A stretch of DNA of 64,000 nt from Paenibacillus athensensis (GTDB taxonomy: Bacteria > Bacillota > Bacilli > Paenibacillales > NBRC-103111). Of this stretch, positions 26,811-35,236 are shown in pieces; positions within the stretch are counted from its first letter, which is position 1, and every line of letters begins with the position of its first letter. The stretch spans positions 248,001-312,000 of the forward strand of contig NZ_MYFO02000003.1 in assembly GCF_004514475.2 (NCBI RefSeq). Reading direction: 5' to 3'. Both the position numbers and the translations under genes were made by a program. The notes beneath the pieces were generated by a model, which did no database searches, was not told the DNA's origin, and saw nothing but the letters and a program-made list of their open reading frames with translations.

Positions 26811-27106
26811 AGCCGATGGTCCCTGCCTTTCCGTGCAAATTTACCATTTGTATAAATAAGTATTAAGTCCCTTGAAATAGTAGGGTAGGAAATAACGTAT
26901 AGGTCTCGTATTTACGATTATCCCACAAAAGCTGTTTTTTTTCTGTGAGCTAGGTAACAAAACGGGACTAAATCTTACAGGAACCGTTTGCGTGAAAAAA
27001 ATGACAGTTCCGCTTGTCCTTGGAACCGTGGGATGGCGGCAGCCAGACTAACAGCAGCAACGCAAAGCCTTTGCTTATGGATCGTTACAAACAAGGAGGT
27101 TATCAG
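26811..27106. other. 296-bp intergenic region between HD-GYP and the degraded locus
   Basis: AT-richer than its surroundings. It should hold the leftward HD-GYP promoter and a rightward promoter for the small gene at 27107, but no clear -35/-10 pair stands out. A 10-base run ACGCAAAGCC at 27059 matches the core of c-di-GMP riboswitches, without the other parts of that fold. Confidence 0.4.
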
Positions 27107-27298
27107 ATGCGGACACACGGCAAGATGAGAAAGCGCCTGTCGTTAACTCTCGTGTTGGCCATGATCGTCTCGATCACGAGCCTTTTGTGGACGATGCCGG
27201 GACGCGAAGCTCACGCAGCCACGCAAGCCGAATTGATGCACACAGCTAACGATCGCTTGGTCGACAATCCGGCAGCCGAAACGAGGCCGGGCCAATGA
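27107..27298 (+). CDS. Small secreted peptide or truncated gene, 63 aa
   Basis: ATG 27107 has a strong AAGGAGG ribosome site seven bases upstream. The product is a signal peptide (LSLTLVLAMIVSITSLLW, then EAHAATQAE) plus only about 27 further residues ending at a TGA. The same frame continues past that stop into a histidine-kinase-like tail (next feature), so this is either a small secreted peptide or the head of a damaged gene. No family recognised. Confidence 0.45.
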   Translation: MRTHGKMRKRLSLTLVLAMIVSITSLLWTMPGREAHAATQAELMHTANDRLVDNPAAETRPGQ

Positions 27299-27427
27299 AC
27301 CTCATGCACTTTGAACAACGTACACCACCGATTTCTCATTCAAGCCGGCGAGCCGTACGGGCTGCGCATTGCTTCCAAAAAAGGCAAGGGGACGATTATT
27401 CGCATCATTGCGCCTTATTTGACATAG
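27299..27427 (+). pseudogene. Remnant of a LytS/YesM-type sensor histidine kinase C-terminus
   Basis: Directly after the TGA at 27296 the same frame reads TLNNVHHRFLIQAGEPYGLR and then IASKKGKGTIIRI before a TAG. That is the end of the HATPase domain in two-component kinases of the YesM/LytS type (GLxNVxxRL...G..YGL.I.S..G.GT.V.I.IP). The rest of the kinase and any response regulator are absent. A good intrinsic terminator still follows. I infer a deletion that joined unrelated 5' sequence to a kinase tail. Confidence 0.6.
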
Positions 27428-27493
27428 ACGGCCGGCGGCGTAGCTGCAAGCTGCGGCCCTTACAAGCGACGGCTTCCACTGGATGAAGGAGCA

Positions 27494-27528
27494 AGGCAAG
27501 TGCCCACGACATAGGCGCTTGCCTTTTT
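27494..27528 (+). terminator. Intrinsic terminator after the degraded locus
   Basis: AGGCAAGTGCC (27494-27504) pairs with GGCGCTTGCCT (27514-27524), followed by TTTTT. Confidence 0.8.
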
Positions 27529-27756
27529 GGCGTGCAGACAGAGCGCTGCACCGGCGTCTTTTCGACCTGTCGGGAAGGGGGATTCCCCCTTGAGCGCCGT
27601 TCCACAGCAGGAGCCATACACGAATTTTTAGCTGCATTCAAGACAAAATTTTGACAATTTCAGAACAGCGGATGTTGAAAAAATAGTAAAACCGCGACTC
27701 TCTTAGAGCCGCAAGGGAAGTCGCCGTTTGGTAGGCCGGGATGGTAGAGTAGTCCC

Positions 27757-27784
27757 TTGACAAACACAATATATAGATTATTAT
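27757..27784 (+). promoter_or_regulatory. Promoter of the riboswitch-nrdIEF unit
   Basis: Consensus TTGACA (27757-27762), 16-bp spacer, TATTAT (27779-27784), about 25 bp before the aptamer. Confidence 0.7.
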
Positions 27785-27810
27785 TAAAAGAGCTTAACTA
27801 CATATAGTTT

Positions 27811-27981
27811 GCCAGGGTATTGCGCCGCTAGATAGGCTGCGCAGTTTAAAAGGGAAGTCCGGTGCGTAAACCGGCGCGGTCCCGCCACTGTAAGGCCGAT
27901 CCGCTTTCGACATCAGCCGCCGACTTGTCGGCGAACGGCTATCGGAATCGCGAACGGCCGAGCCAGATACCTGCCCTGCCG
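27811..27981 (+). ncRNA. Cobalamin (adenosylcobalamin) riboswitch aptamer
   Basis: The hallmark core is present: AAAAGGGAAGTCCGGTG (from 27848), then GGTCCCGCCACTGTAA (ending 27892), and a B12 box AGCCAGATACCTGCC at 27961-27975. CAGGGTAT (27813-27820) can pair with ATACCT and CCTG to close the P1 stem. Such RNAs bind adenosylcobalamin and switch off the downstream gene. Here the downstream genes are nrdIEF, a B12-independent class Ib reductase, so repression in the presence of B12 is expected. The element together with its terminator fills most of the 712 bases between 27428 and nrdI. Confidence 0.92.
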
Positions 27982-28060
27982 CAACGACGCGATATCGCGC
28001 TTACGGAGCATAAGCGGGAGTCCGACTCGTCCTTTGCTGCGCTACGCAACAAGCAACCGG

Positions 28061-28095
28061 GCGTATCCGGCCCTGGCTCCGGGTACGCTCTTTCT
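28061..28095 (+). terminator. Riboswitch expression-platform terminator
   Basis: GCGTATCCGG (28061-28070) pairs over 10 bp with CCGGGTACGC (28079-28088), followed by TCTTTCT. Its position between aptamer and nrdI suggests control by premature transcription termination. Confidence 0.7.
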
Positions 28096-28139
28096 ATGCC
28101 CCGCAATAGCGATTTTTAACTCAAGGAGTGTTCGACCGC

Positions 28140-28499
28140 ATGCTGATTGCCTATGATTCCAAGACCGGCAACGTTCGCCGATTTATCGAGAAGCTTCATT
28201 TGCCCGCCGTCCAGATCGAAGAAGCAATGACGCTGGAGGAGCCTTTTGTGCTGGTTACGTATACGACCGGCTTTGGCCAAATCCCCGACAGAGTGCAAAC
28301 CTTCCTCGACCGCAACCATAAGAAGCTCAAGGCCGTATCGGCCAGCGGCAACCGCAACTGGGGAACCGGCTTTGCCAAAAGCGCGGATACGATTTCCCAT
28401 CTGTACGATGTGCCGGTGCTGTGCAAATTCGAATTGTCGGGAACCAAAAGCGATGTCGAGCGTTTCAGAGAGGGGTTGAAATCCGTTGCGGTATATTGA
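28140..28499 (+). CDS. nrdI: Class Ib ribonucleotide reductase flavodoxin NrdI
   Basis: 119 aa. MLIAYDSKTGNVRRFIEKL is the FMN-binding flavodoxin-like start of NrdI, with VTYTTGFGQIPDRV and SASGNRNWGTGFAKSAD completing the FMN site. NrdI supplies the oxidant for assembling the Mn(III)-tyrosyl radical cofactor of NrdF. The ATG at 28140 is chosen because AAGGAG (28123-28128) is 11 bases upstream; a GTG at 28128 overlaps that site. The 3' end overlaps nrdE by 14 bp, so translation is coupled. Confidence 0.93.
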   Translation: MLIAYDSKTGNVRRFIEKLHLPAVQIEEAMTLEEPFVLVTYTTGFGQIPDRVQTFLDRNHKKLKAVSASGNRNWGTGFAKSADTISHLYDVPVLCKFELSGTKSDVERFREGLKSVAVY

Positions 28500-30570
28500 A
28501 CTGAACAATGAATTGATGCAAAGAGACAGCGACGGTTTTTTCCGTCTCGATAAAGATAAAGAAGCCGTAGCGGCGTTCATGGAAGAGACGCGGGCGCGCA
28601 GCCTGAGCTTTGCGACCATTCGCGAGCAGATCGACTACATGATCGAGCACGACTACTATGAGAACGTATATGAGCATTACACGCCGGAGCAAGCCGAAGC
28701 GGTGTTTGCGGCCGCCCGGGCCGTTCCGTTTCAATTTGCGTCCTACATGGCCGCATCGAAGTTTTATGTGGATTATGCGATGAAAAGCAACGACCGCTCC
28801 TTGTATCTGGAGCATTACCCGGACCGGGTGGCGATTGTGGCGCTTTATTTGGCCGACGGCGACGCAGAGCTGGCCAAGACGCTGGCCGTCTCGATGATGG
28901 AGCAACGCATGCAGCCGGCGACGCCGACCTTCCTGAACGCCGGCAAAAGCCGTCGGGGCGAGATGGTGTCCTGCTTCCTGCTGGAGATGGACGATTCGCT
29001 CAACTCGATCAACTATTGCCTGGCGACCTGCATGCAGCTGTCCAAAATCGGCGGCGGCGTAGCCGTCAACCTGTCGAAGCTGCGCGGACGCGGCGAGCCG
29101 ATCAAGGATGTGGAGGGCGCAGCCAAGGGCATCATGCCGGTGCTCAAGCTGATGGAAGACGCCTTCTCCTATGCCGACCAGATGGGTCAGCGCAAGGGCT
29201 CCGGCGCGGCCTACTACAACATCTTCGGCTGGGACGTCATGGAATTCCTCGACAGCAAGAAGATCAATGCCGACGAGAAAACGCGTCTCAAGACGTTGTC
29301 CATCGGCCTGATCGTGCCGAACAAATTCTACGAGCTGGCCGAGAAGGATCAGCCGTTGACGATCTTCGCCCCGTATTCGGTGTATCGCGAATACGGCCGT
29401 CATCTCGACGATCTTGATATGGACCAGATGTACGATGAGCTGCTCGCCAACCCGCGCGTCCGCAAGAAAGCGATCATGAGCGCGCGCGACATGCTGGTGA
29501 AAATTGCCGGCATCCAGCTTGAATCGGGTTATCCGTATATCATGAACAAAACCAATGCCAACCGCAACCATGCGCTCAAGGAAATCGGCGCGATCAAGAT
29601 GTCAAACTTGTGCACGGAAATCTATCAATTGCAGGAGACGTCGGAGATCGGCAACTACGGCGAATCGGATACGATCCGCAGAGATATCAGCTGCAATCTG
29701 GCGTCGCTGAACATCGCCAACGTCATGGATCTGGGCAAGCTGCGCGAGTCGGTGCACGAAGGCATGCTGGCGCTCACCGCGGTCAGCGACAAGACAACCG
29801 TCGCCAACGCCCCGGGCGTTGTTAAAGCGAACGCCGAGCTGCACTCGGTCGGTTTGGGCGCTATGAACCTGCACGGCTATCTGGCCAAAAACAAAATCGC
29901 CTATGAAAGCGACGAAGCGAAGGAGTTCGCGCGCGCGTTTTTCATGGCCGTTAACTATTATTCGTTGGAAAAAAGCATGGAGCTTGCGCGCGACCGCAAG
30001 ACGACGTTTGTCGGCTTCGCCGAGTCCGAATACGCCAAGGGCGCGTATTTCGACAAGTACTTGGCCACCGACTACCGTCCGGCCAGCGAGAAAGTACGCG
30101 TATTGTTTGCCGGGATGGACCTGCCGGGTCCGGCCGAATGGGCAGCGCTCAAGGAGCAGGTGCAGCAGCACGGCTTGTACCATGCTTATCGCCTGGCTGT
30201 AGCCCCGACGCAAAGCATCTCTTACGTGCAGAACGCAACATCCAGCGTCATGCCGATCGTTGAGCCGATCGAAACGCGTACGTACGCCAACTCGACGACG
30301 TATTATCCGATGCCGTATTTGTCCAAGGACAATTTCTTCTTTTTCAAATCGGCTTATCAAATGAATCAATTCAAGGTGCTCGACCTGATTGCGGAAATTC
30401 AGGAGCATGTCGATCAAGGCATCTCGACGATTCTTCACGTCAACAGCAACGTCACGACGCGGGAGCTGGCCCGCTGCTACCTGTACGCCGCCAAAAAGGG
30501 GCTTAAATCGCTGTACTACACCCGCACGAACCGACTGAGCGTCGAAGAATGCGTTAGCTGCGCCGTATAA
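28486..30570 (+). CDS. nrdE: Class Ib ribonucleoside-diphosphate reductase alpha subunit
   Basis: 694 aa, a normal NrdE length, from TTG 28486 with AGAGGGG upstream inside nrdI. Active-site elements are visible: TPTFLNAGKSRRGEMVSCFL, NLCTEIYQ, RRDISCNLASLNIANVMD and the C-terminal redox pair ECVSCAV. It has no N-terminal ATP cone, as expected for class Ib. With NrdF and NrdI it reduces ribonucleoside diphosphates to deoxyribonucleotides without B12. No nrdH glutaredoxin-like gene is present. A structured 215-bp gap follows before nrdF. Confidence 0.96.
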   Translation: MRYIELNNELMQRDSDGFFRLDKDKEAVAAFMEETRARSLSFATIREQIDYMIEHDYYENVYEHYTPEQAEAVFAAARAVPFQFASYMAASKFYVDYAMKSNDRSLYLEHYPDRVAIVALYLADGDAELAKTLAVSMMEQRMQPATPTFLNAGKSRRGEMVSCFLLEMDDSLNSINYCLATCMQLSKIGGGVAVNLSKLRGRGEPIKDVEGAAKGIMPVLKLMEDAFSYADQMGQRKGSGAAYYNIFGWDVMEFLDSKKINADEKTRLKTLSIGLIVPNKFYELAEKDQPLTIFAPYSVYREYGRHLDDLDMDQMYDELLANPRVRKKAIMSARDMLVKIAGIQLESGYPYIMNKTNANRNHALKEIGAIKMSNLCTEIYQLQETSEIGNYGESDTIRRDISCNLASLNIANVMDLGKLRESVHEGMLALTAVSDKTTVANAPGVVKANAELHSVGLGAMNLHGYLAKNKIAYESDEAKEFARAFFMAVNYYSLEKSMELARDRKTTFVGFAESEYAKGAYFDKYLATDYRPASEKVRVLFAGMDLPGPAEWAALKEQVQQHGLYHAYRLAVAPTQSISYVQNATSSVMPIVEPIETRTYANSTTYYPMPYLSKDNFFFFKSAYQMNQFKVLDLIAEIQEHVDQGISTILHVNSNVTTRELARCYLYAAKKGLKSLYYTRTNRLSVEECVSCAV

Positions 30571-30583
30571 CGAACGACTGTAG

Positions 30584-30752
30584 AAGTCCGGTGAAGAAGT
30601 GGCCGGAGAGTCGATAGCGAGTTGGAACAGCGTCAGCGGTCGCCTTTGTAGACGGATTTTCACCCCAGCGAGGTTATTCCATCGAAAAATCCGGCTACAA
30701 CAGCGAGTGGAAACCGCTATCGACCGAAGGACACTGATTTTTCACCGGATTT
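30584..30752. repeat. 169-bp nested inverted-repeat element between nrdE and nrdF
   Basis: Three concentric pairings: 30584-30598 with 30738-30752 (15 pairs including G-U); 30610-30619 with 30715-30724 (TCGATAGCG/CGCTATCGA core, perfect); and 30646-30660 with 30686-30700 (14 of 15, TTGTAGACGGATTTT against AAAATCCGGCTACAA). The whole would fold into one long hairpin in RNA or a cruciform in DNA. There is no T run, so it is not a simple terminator. I infer either a mobile palindromic repeat (MITE/ERIC-like) or an mRNA element that sets the NrdE:NrdF ratio. Confidence 0.7.
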
Positions 30753-30785
30753 TAGACAAAGACAAGGAAATGGAGTGGCATAAGC

Positions 30786-31742
30786 ATGCAAGCCGTGAAT
30801 TGGAACCGCCCGGACGACGATTTCACCCTGATGTTCTGGAATCAGAACATTATGCAGTTCTGGACCGACGAGGAGATTCCGCTGTCCGACGACAAGATGT
30901 CGTGGATTGCGCTGAGCGAAGCGGAGCGGGAGTTGTATAAAAAAGTGCTCGGCGGTCTCACGCTGCTCGACACGATTCAGGGAGGCGTCGGCATTCCCAA
31001 GATTCTCGACCATGTCGGCGGCTTGCAGCGGAAGGCGGTGCTGAGCTTTATGGGCATGATGGAGCAAATCCACGCCAAGTCGTATAGCAGCATCTTCACG
31101 ACGCTGGCGACGACGGAGGAGATCGATCACGTCTTCCAGTGGGTCGAAGCCAATCCGCGGCTGCAGCGCAAGGCCGAGATCATTTCCGGCTTTTACCGGA
31201 GCATCGGAACGCGCAAGGAGCTGTATTTGGCAATGGCGGCGTCGGTGCTGCTGGAGAGTTATTTGTTCTATAGTGGCTTCTTCTATCCGCTGTATTTGGC
31301 CGGACAAGGCAAAATGACCAGCAGCGGCGAAATCGTCGATTTGATCCTGCGCGACGAAAGCATTCACGGCTTGTACATCGGCATGCTGGCGCAGGAAATC
31401 TACAATAAAGAGCTGTCGGAGACCGAGCAAGCCGACGCTTCGCGGGAGCTGCAGGAGCTGCTCCAGCAGCTGCACGCCAATGAACTGGCGTATACCGAGG
31501 AATTGTACACAGGGCTGGGCTTGACCGACGAGGTGAATCGCTTCGTGCGTTACAATGCCAACAAGGCGATGATGAATTTGGGGCTGGAGCCGGTGTTCGA
31601 AGAGGAAGAGGTCAATCCGATCGTCTTGAACGGGATCAGCACGCATACAAAGCAACACGACTTTTTTTCGAAAAAAGGCAATGGCTACGTCCGCACCATC
31701 CATATTGAACCGCTGCGCGACGAGGATTTTATTTTTGCCTAG
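30786..31742 (+). CDS. nrdF: Class Ib ribonucleoside-diphosphate reductase beta subunit
   Basis: 318 aa. The dimetal ligands are in place: Asp in LTLLDTIQGG, Glu and His in MMEQIHAKSYSSIF (with the radical Tyr four residues after the His), Glu in SVLLESYLFYSGFF, and Glu/His in LILRDESIHGLYIG. The C-terminal DEDFIFA tail binds NrdE. It houses the Mn or Fe tyrosyl-radical cofactor. It is the third gene under the riboswitch, but separated from nrdE by the long hairpin. ATG follows a weak AAGGAAATGGAG site. Confidence 0.95.
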   Translation: MQAVNWNRPDDDFTLMFWNQNIMQFWTDEEIPLSDDKMSWIALSEAERELYKKVLGGLTLLDTIQGGVGIPKILDHVGGLQRKAVLSFMGMMEQIHAKSYSSIFTTLATTEEIDHVFQWVEANPRLQRKAEIISGFYRSIGTRKELYLAMAASVLLESYLFYSGFFYPLYLAGQGKMTSSGEIVDLILRDESIHGLYIGMLAQEIYNKELSETEQADASRELQELLQQLHANELAYTEELYTGLGLTDEVNRFVRYNANKAMMNLGLEPVFEEEEVNPIVLNGISTHTKQHDFFSKKGNGYVRTIHIEPLRDEDFIFA

Positions 31743-31765
31743 AACGCGGCAGCGTCTTTACAAAC

Positions 31766-31815
31766 AAAAGCCGTCTTCCGAGCAGCTTGGCTGCTACGGG
31801 AAGACGGCTTTTATG
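31766..31815 (+). terminator. nrdIEF terminator
   Basis: AAAAGCCGTCTTCC (31766-31779) pairs with GGAAGACGGCTTTT (31799-31812), with an inner AGCAGC/GCTGCT stem. Confidence 0.9.
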
Positions 31816-31948
31816 TCGTCCGCTCGCGGGGGCGCGCTCCGGTGGTCCGGCGGCTGCGCCCTGCGGGGCGGATATGCGGTAAGGGCGAGCGCTCCAGATA
31901 GCCCATCCGGTCGTCCGGTTGGCTGCTGGAAGCGCTGGGGCGCGTGAA

Positions 31949-32563
31949 TTACTTCACGGCTGCTTCGTAACGTTTGCCCACTTCATCCCAGTTCACTACG
32001 TTCCAGAACGCAGCGATGTAGTCAGGGCGTTTGTTTTGGTATTTCAGGTAGTAAGCATGTTCCCATACGTCCAGACCGAGGATTGGCGTTTCGCCTTCCA
32101 TGATCGGGCTGTCTTGGTTAGGCAGGCTGTATACTTTCAGCTTGCCGTCTTTCGTTACAGCGAGGAACGCCCAGCCGGAGCCGAAGCGTGTAGCGCCTGC
32201 AGCTGCGAAAGCTTCTTTGAACTTGTCAAAGCCGCCCAGCTCGCTGTCAATCGCTGCGGCCAGTGCGCCGCTTGGTGCGCCGCCCGCGTTCGGGCCAATC
32301 GTTTCCCAGAACAGGGAGTGGTTGGCGTGTCCGCCGCCGTTGTTGCGAACTGCGGTACGGATATCTTCAGGAACGCTGTTCAGGTCGCTGATCAGATCGT
32401 TCAGCGATTTCTCGTGCAGCTCGGGATGCTTGTCGAGCGCGGCGTTCAGGTTAGTCACATATGCGTTATGATGACGGTCGTGGTGAATCATCATAGTCGT
32501 TTCGTCGATGTGAGGCTCTAAAGCATTGTTGGCGTAAGGCAGTGCCGGTAATTGATGGGCCAT
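31949..32563 (-). CDS. sodA: Manganese (Fe/Mn) superoxide dismutase
   Basis: 204 aa, normal length. Metal ligands His27 (MMIHHDRHH), the His of NHSLFW, and Asp and His of [11 protein letters not shown] are all present, as are the second-shell His31 and Tyr35. It converts superoxide to oxygen and peroxide in the cytosol. Start at 32563 follows GTAGGAGGTATTTAGAATC. Own promoter upstream. A second, very divergent SOD-like gene lies at 41784. Confidence 0.96.
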   Translation of the reverse strand: MAHQLPALPYANNALEPHIDETTMMIHHDRHHNAYVTNLNAALDKHPELHEKSLNDLISDLNSVPEDIRTAVRNNGGGHANHSLFWETIGPNAGGAPSGALAAAIDSELGGFDKFKEAFAAAGATRFGSGWAFLAVTKDGKLKVYSLPNQDSPIMEGETPILGLDVWEHAYYLKYQNKRPDYIAAFWNVVNWDEVGKRYEAAVK

Positions 32564-32608
32564 GATTCTAAATACCTCCTACGATTATATGTAATTTTTT
32601 TCATCCCC

Positions 32609-32637
32609 ATTATGACCGATATTTGATAATAAATCAA
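32609..32637 (-). promoter_or_regulatory. sodA promoter
   Basis: Read on the minus strand: TTGATT (32637-32632), 17-bp spacer, CATAAT (32614-32609), about 45 bp upstream of the start. Confidence 0.6.
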
Positions 32638-32673
32638 CATGTATGTTTACTAAGTCGGCCGGTTCTGGAGCTG

Positions 32674-32868
32674 CTAGGCGTCCATCCCGCCGCGGCGGGT
32701 AATTTCCTGAACGATCTGCCCGTGAATGTGCGTCCCTTGCGCATTCAGCCAGGGCGAAAGCTCGCTCATCGTCCGGTGGTGGTAAGCCAGCTCTTGCGCC
32801 GTCCACTGCGCGGTGTCCAGCGAGCTGAGATCGTGCAGATTGCGTTGTGTGCCGGTGGTTCCGTCCAA
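32674..32868 (-). CDS. Small hypothetical protein, 64 aa
   Basis: TTG start at 32868 preceded by a near-perfect AAGGAGGTGA, which is the main argument that this short frame is real. The product is hydrophilic with helical stretches (AQWTAQELAYHHRTMSELSP, IHGQIVQEITRRGG) and no membrane segment. I do not recognise it. It is upstream of sodA on the same strand, but sodA has its own promoter in between. Confidence 0.6.
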   Translation of the reverse strand: MDGTTGTQRNLHDLSSLDTAQWTAQELAYHHRTMSELSPWLNAQGTHIHGQIVQEITRRGGMDA

Positions 32869-33334
32869 CCTGATTCACCTCCTTGCCGTCAAGCCGCCGG
32901 AGCGGATCAGCGCCCTTATACACTCGTAACCGCTGAGGCCGCCAATGAAACGAATATGCGACTTTGCCTTCCTTAAATTCCGATTTTTTCTTGTTTTTTA
33001 TACATGTCCTGTTAAATCGCGCTAGTCGCGGCTCTGAAAGGGGCGGACGAAGCCAGTCGCGGGCAGCAGTTTTTTCATCAAACGGCAAGCAGTCGTTTAA
33101 ATCGGTCGGGACAGGCGTACAGATGTCGAGAAAAATAATGGAAAATTTTATTTCATTTATGTCTTTTTTATCATGTAAGCGTTTCATATTAAGCGTTTTC
33201 ATGAGAAATCACAAAAAAACCTGATTTTTTTGTGACTTTCGCCACATTTTTAGCAGGATTCTGGTGGTTTTTGTCGTATTTCATATGTTACCGAAAAACA
33301 AATATTTAAAATTAAGAATTTGGGAGAGAAACGT

Positions 33335-33766
33335 ATGCACGTTCGTTCATTTCAGCTTGCGGATACATCTTCGGTAACGACTCTTTTGCAAGAGGTTTTG
33401 TCGGAAAATTGTTATGAGGATACGATCGAGGCGTTTGCCCGTCAGCTTTCCTGGGATACCGATCTGGTGCTGATTGCCGAGGAAGCGGATCAGATTGTAG
33501 GCCTTATCATCGGTACGATCGATAACAACAACGGTTACTATTATCGAATTGCAGTGGCCGCGCCGTTTCAGCGCCAAGGTATCGGCAAAGCTTTAATCGA
33601 AGCGATGAAGCAGCGTTTTCTCCAGCGGAAGGTTAATAAAATCATGGTCACCGTGGATGCGCACAACGAAATGGTGCTTCCCGTCTACGAGTCGGCCGGC
33701 TACAGCAGCTCGGATTTCTCGCGGGCCGCGCATCGTCTGAGCATATTGAAAAAAGTCAGCGTATAG
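33335..33766 (+). CDS. GNAT-family N-acetyltransferase
   Basis: 143 aa. The N-terminus MHVRSFQLADTSSVTTLL and the acetyl-CoA loop VAAPFQRQGIGKALIEAMKQ (motif A, Q/RxxGxG/A) define a GNAT domain, with VYESAGYSSSDFSRAAHRLS at the end. The acetyl acceptor is unknown. ATG 33335 follows GGGAGAGAAACGT. The 130 bases upstream are AT-rich and probably carry the promoter. Monocistronic, with a terminator. Confidence 0.85.
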   Translation: MHVRSFQLADTSSVTTLLQEVLSENCYEDTIEAFARQLSWDTDLVLIAEEADQIVGLIIGTIDNNNGYYYRIAVAAPFQRQGIGKALIEAMKQRFLQRKVNKIMVTVDAHNEMVLPVYESAGYSSSDFSRAAHRLSILKKVSV

Positions 33767-33789
33767 GCAAGTCGCTGGTTCACGTACAG

Positions 33790-33834
33790 GCATATCTTTC
33801 CCGCCGTTGCAATTGGCGAAAAGATATGCTTTTC
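33790..33834 (+). terminator. Terminator after the GNAT gene
   Basis: GCATATCTTT (33790-33799) and a GCC extension pair with GGCGAAAAGATATGC (ending 33829), then TTTTC. Confidence 0.75.
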
Positions 33835-33883
33835 TATTATTATCGCAAAATTGGCGGCATGCTGAGCAGAGGAGCTTTGAAGG

Positions 33884-34438
33884 ATGGATTTATTTACCCC
33901 GCATTTGATCAAAAGCTTCAAGCATGACGGACAATTGCACCGCATGTGGCTGGAGAATTGGCTCGTTCCCGAAGCGCATCTTCATCCCGATCATTTGCGG
34001 GAAGGGATGCTGGTGCTGATCAACAGCCAGACCAAAATTCAGGAAGCCGACGGCAAGGAGTGGACGAGCCGTATTCCGGGCGTGTCTTTTTTCGTGCCCA
34101 AGCTGTGGTTTAATGTTGTTGCGCTGCTGGAGGACAGCGGTGTCCGTTATTACTGCAATATCGCGTCGCCGCCCTATTTGTCACAGCGGGTGCTTACTTA
34201 TATCGATTACGATCTCGACGTAATCCGGCTGTCGACCGGCGCGGTGCATATCGTGGATCAGGAAGAATACGAGCGGCATAAGTCGCTTTATCATTATTCA
34301 ACGCTTGTGGAGTCAAAGGTGCAGTCCGGGCTCGACGCCGTGCTCCAACGGATCCAGCTGGCGCAAGCGCCGTTTAATGACGAGCTGGTGCTGCATTATT
34401 ACGAGCTGTGGGACAAGCAAAGGAACGGAGGGGCCTAA
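33884..34438 (+). CDS. DUF402 family protein (Ntdp/YgaC-like nucleotide phosphatase)
   Basis: 184 aa. HRMWLENW, WFNVVALLEDSGVRYYCNIA, TYIDYDLDVIRL and DQEEYERHKSLYHY follow the same order as in the DUF402 proteins such as Bacillus subtilis YgaC, some of which are described as nucleoside tri-/diphosphatases. The C-terminus is a charged helix. ATG after GAGCTTTGAAGG is modest. The stop abuts the start of the signal peptidase gene, so the two are translated together. Confidence 0.78.
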   Translation: MDLFTPHLIKSFKHDGQLHRMWLENWLVPEAHLHPDHLREGMLVLINSQTKIQEADGKEWTSRIPGVSFFVPKLWFNVVALLEDSGVRYYCNIASPPYLSQRVLTYIDYDLDVIRLSTGAVHIVDQEEYERHKSLYHYSTLVESKVQSGLDAVLQRIQLAQAPFNDELVLHYYELWDKQRNGGA

Positions 34439-35038
34439 GTGAGCTTCCTGGCGCCTAAAAAGGGACACAGCGGGCTTGCTCCGCAGCGCGCGGGAGGAGC
34501 CGAAGCCAAGACGCTCCCGATGGAAATATGGGATTGGACCAAATCGACGCTGGTCGCGGTAGGCGTCGTGCTGCTGCTGCACCGCTTCGGCTTTTATTTG
34601 TCCGCGGTGAGCGGCAGCTCGATGCAGCCGACCTTGCAGGACGGCGAGTGGCTGCTGGTCAACAAGGCGGTGACGTATATGCACGAGCCGCGGCGCGGCG
34701 ACGTGGTCATCGTCAGCGAGCCGCAGGAGGAGCGGGCCAAGACGCATCCGTTCCTCGTCAAACGCGTCGTTGCGGTGGCTGGCGACCGCGTTGAGGTGCG
34801 CGGTGGACTGTTGTGGATCAACGGCGAAGCGTTGACCGAGGCTTACGCCGATTCGCCGATTGAAGGCAGCGATATGAGCGCTGTGACGGTCGCGCCCGGC
34901 CGGTTGTTCGTGATGGGCGACAATCGCCACTTCGGAGCGAGCTCGGACAGCCGGGCATTCGGAGCGGTTGCGGTCGAATCCGTACAGGGCCGCGCCGAAT
35001 GGATCGTCTGGCCGCCGAATCAGGCGGGCCCGCTATAG
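34439..35038 (+). CDS. lepB: Type I signal peptidase
   Basis: 199 aa. One N-terminal membrane helix (STLVAVGVVLLLHRFGF), the catalytic Ser in SGSSMQPTLQDGEWLLVNK, the catalytic Lys in FLVKRVVAVAGDRVEV, and FVMGDNRHFGASSDSRAFG, all in usual order. It cleaves signal peptides at the outer face of the membrane. The GTG start is immediately after the TAA of the DUF402 gene (no gap). The Sip-type length fits Gram-positive enzymes. Confidence 0.93.
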   Translation: MSFLAPKKGHSGLAPQRAGGAEAKTLPMEIWDWTKSTLVAVGVVLLLHRFGFYLSAVSGSSMQPTLQDGEWLLVNKAVTYMHEPRRGDVVIVSEPQEERAKTHPFLVKRVVAVAGDRVEVRGGLLWINGEALTEAYADSPIEGSDMSAVTVAPGRLFVMGDNRHFGASSDSRAFGAVAVESVQGRAEWIVWPPNQAGPL

Positions 35039-35236
35039 CCGCGGCGGGAGCGCGGGCTCCTCGCTAGAGAGCGCCGTAAAGGCGCGCACAGGCGGCAGAG
35101 CGGGCTGAGGTGCGAGCATTCAGAGCAAGCGGCGGGCGATCCGCCTTGCGGCCCGGATTGGATTGCCGCTGCGCAGGCCGTATGCGCGCTGTATGGCGCA
35201 AATGCAACCTATGAGAAAAGCGAGGTGACGACGGGC

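Noticed and set aside
27059-27100. ACGCAAAGCC core of a GEMM (c-di-GMP-I) riboswitch before the small secreted gene
   Set aside because: The matching GGCAAACC element and the second hairpin with its tetraloop receptor are missing. A 10-base match alone can occur by chance.
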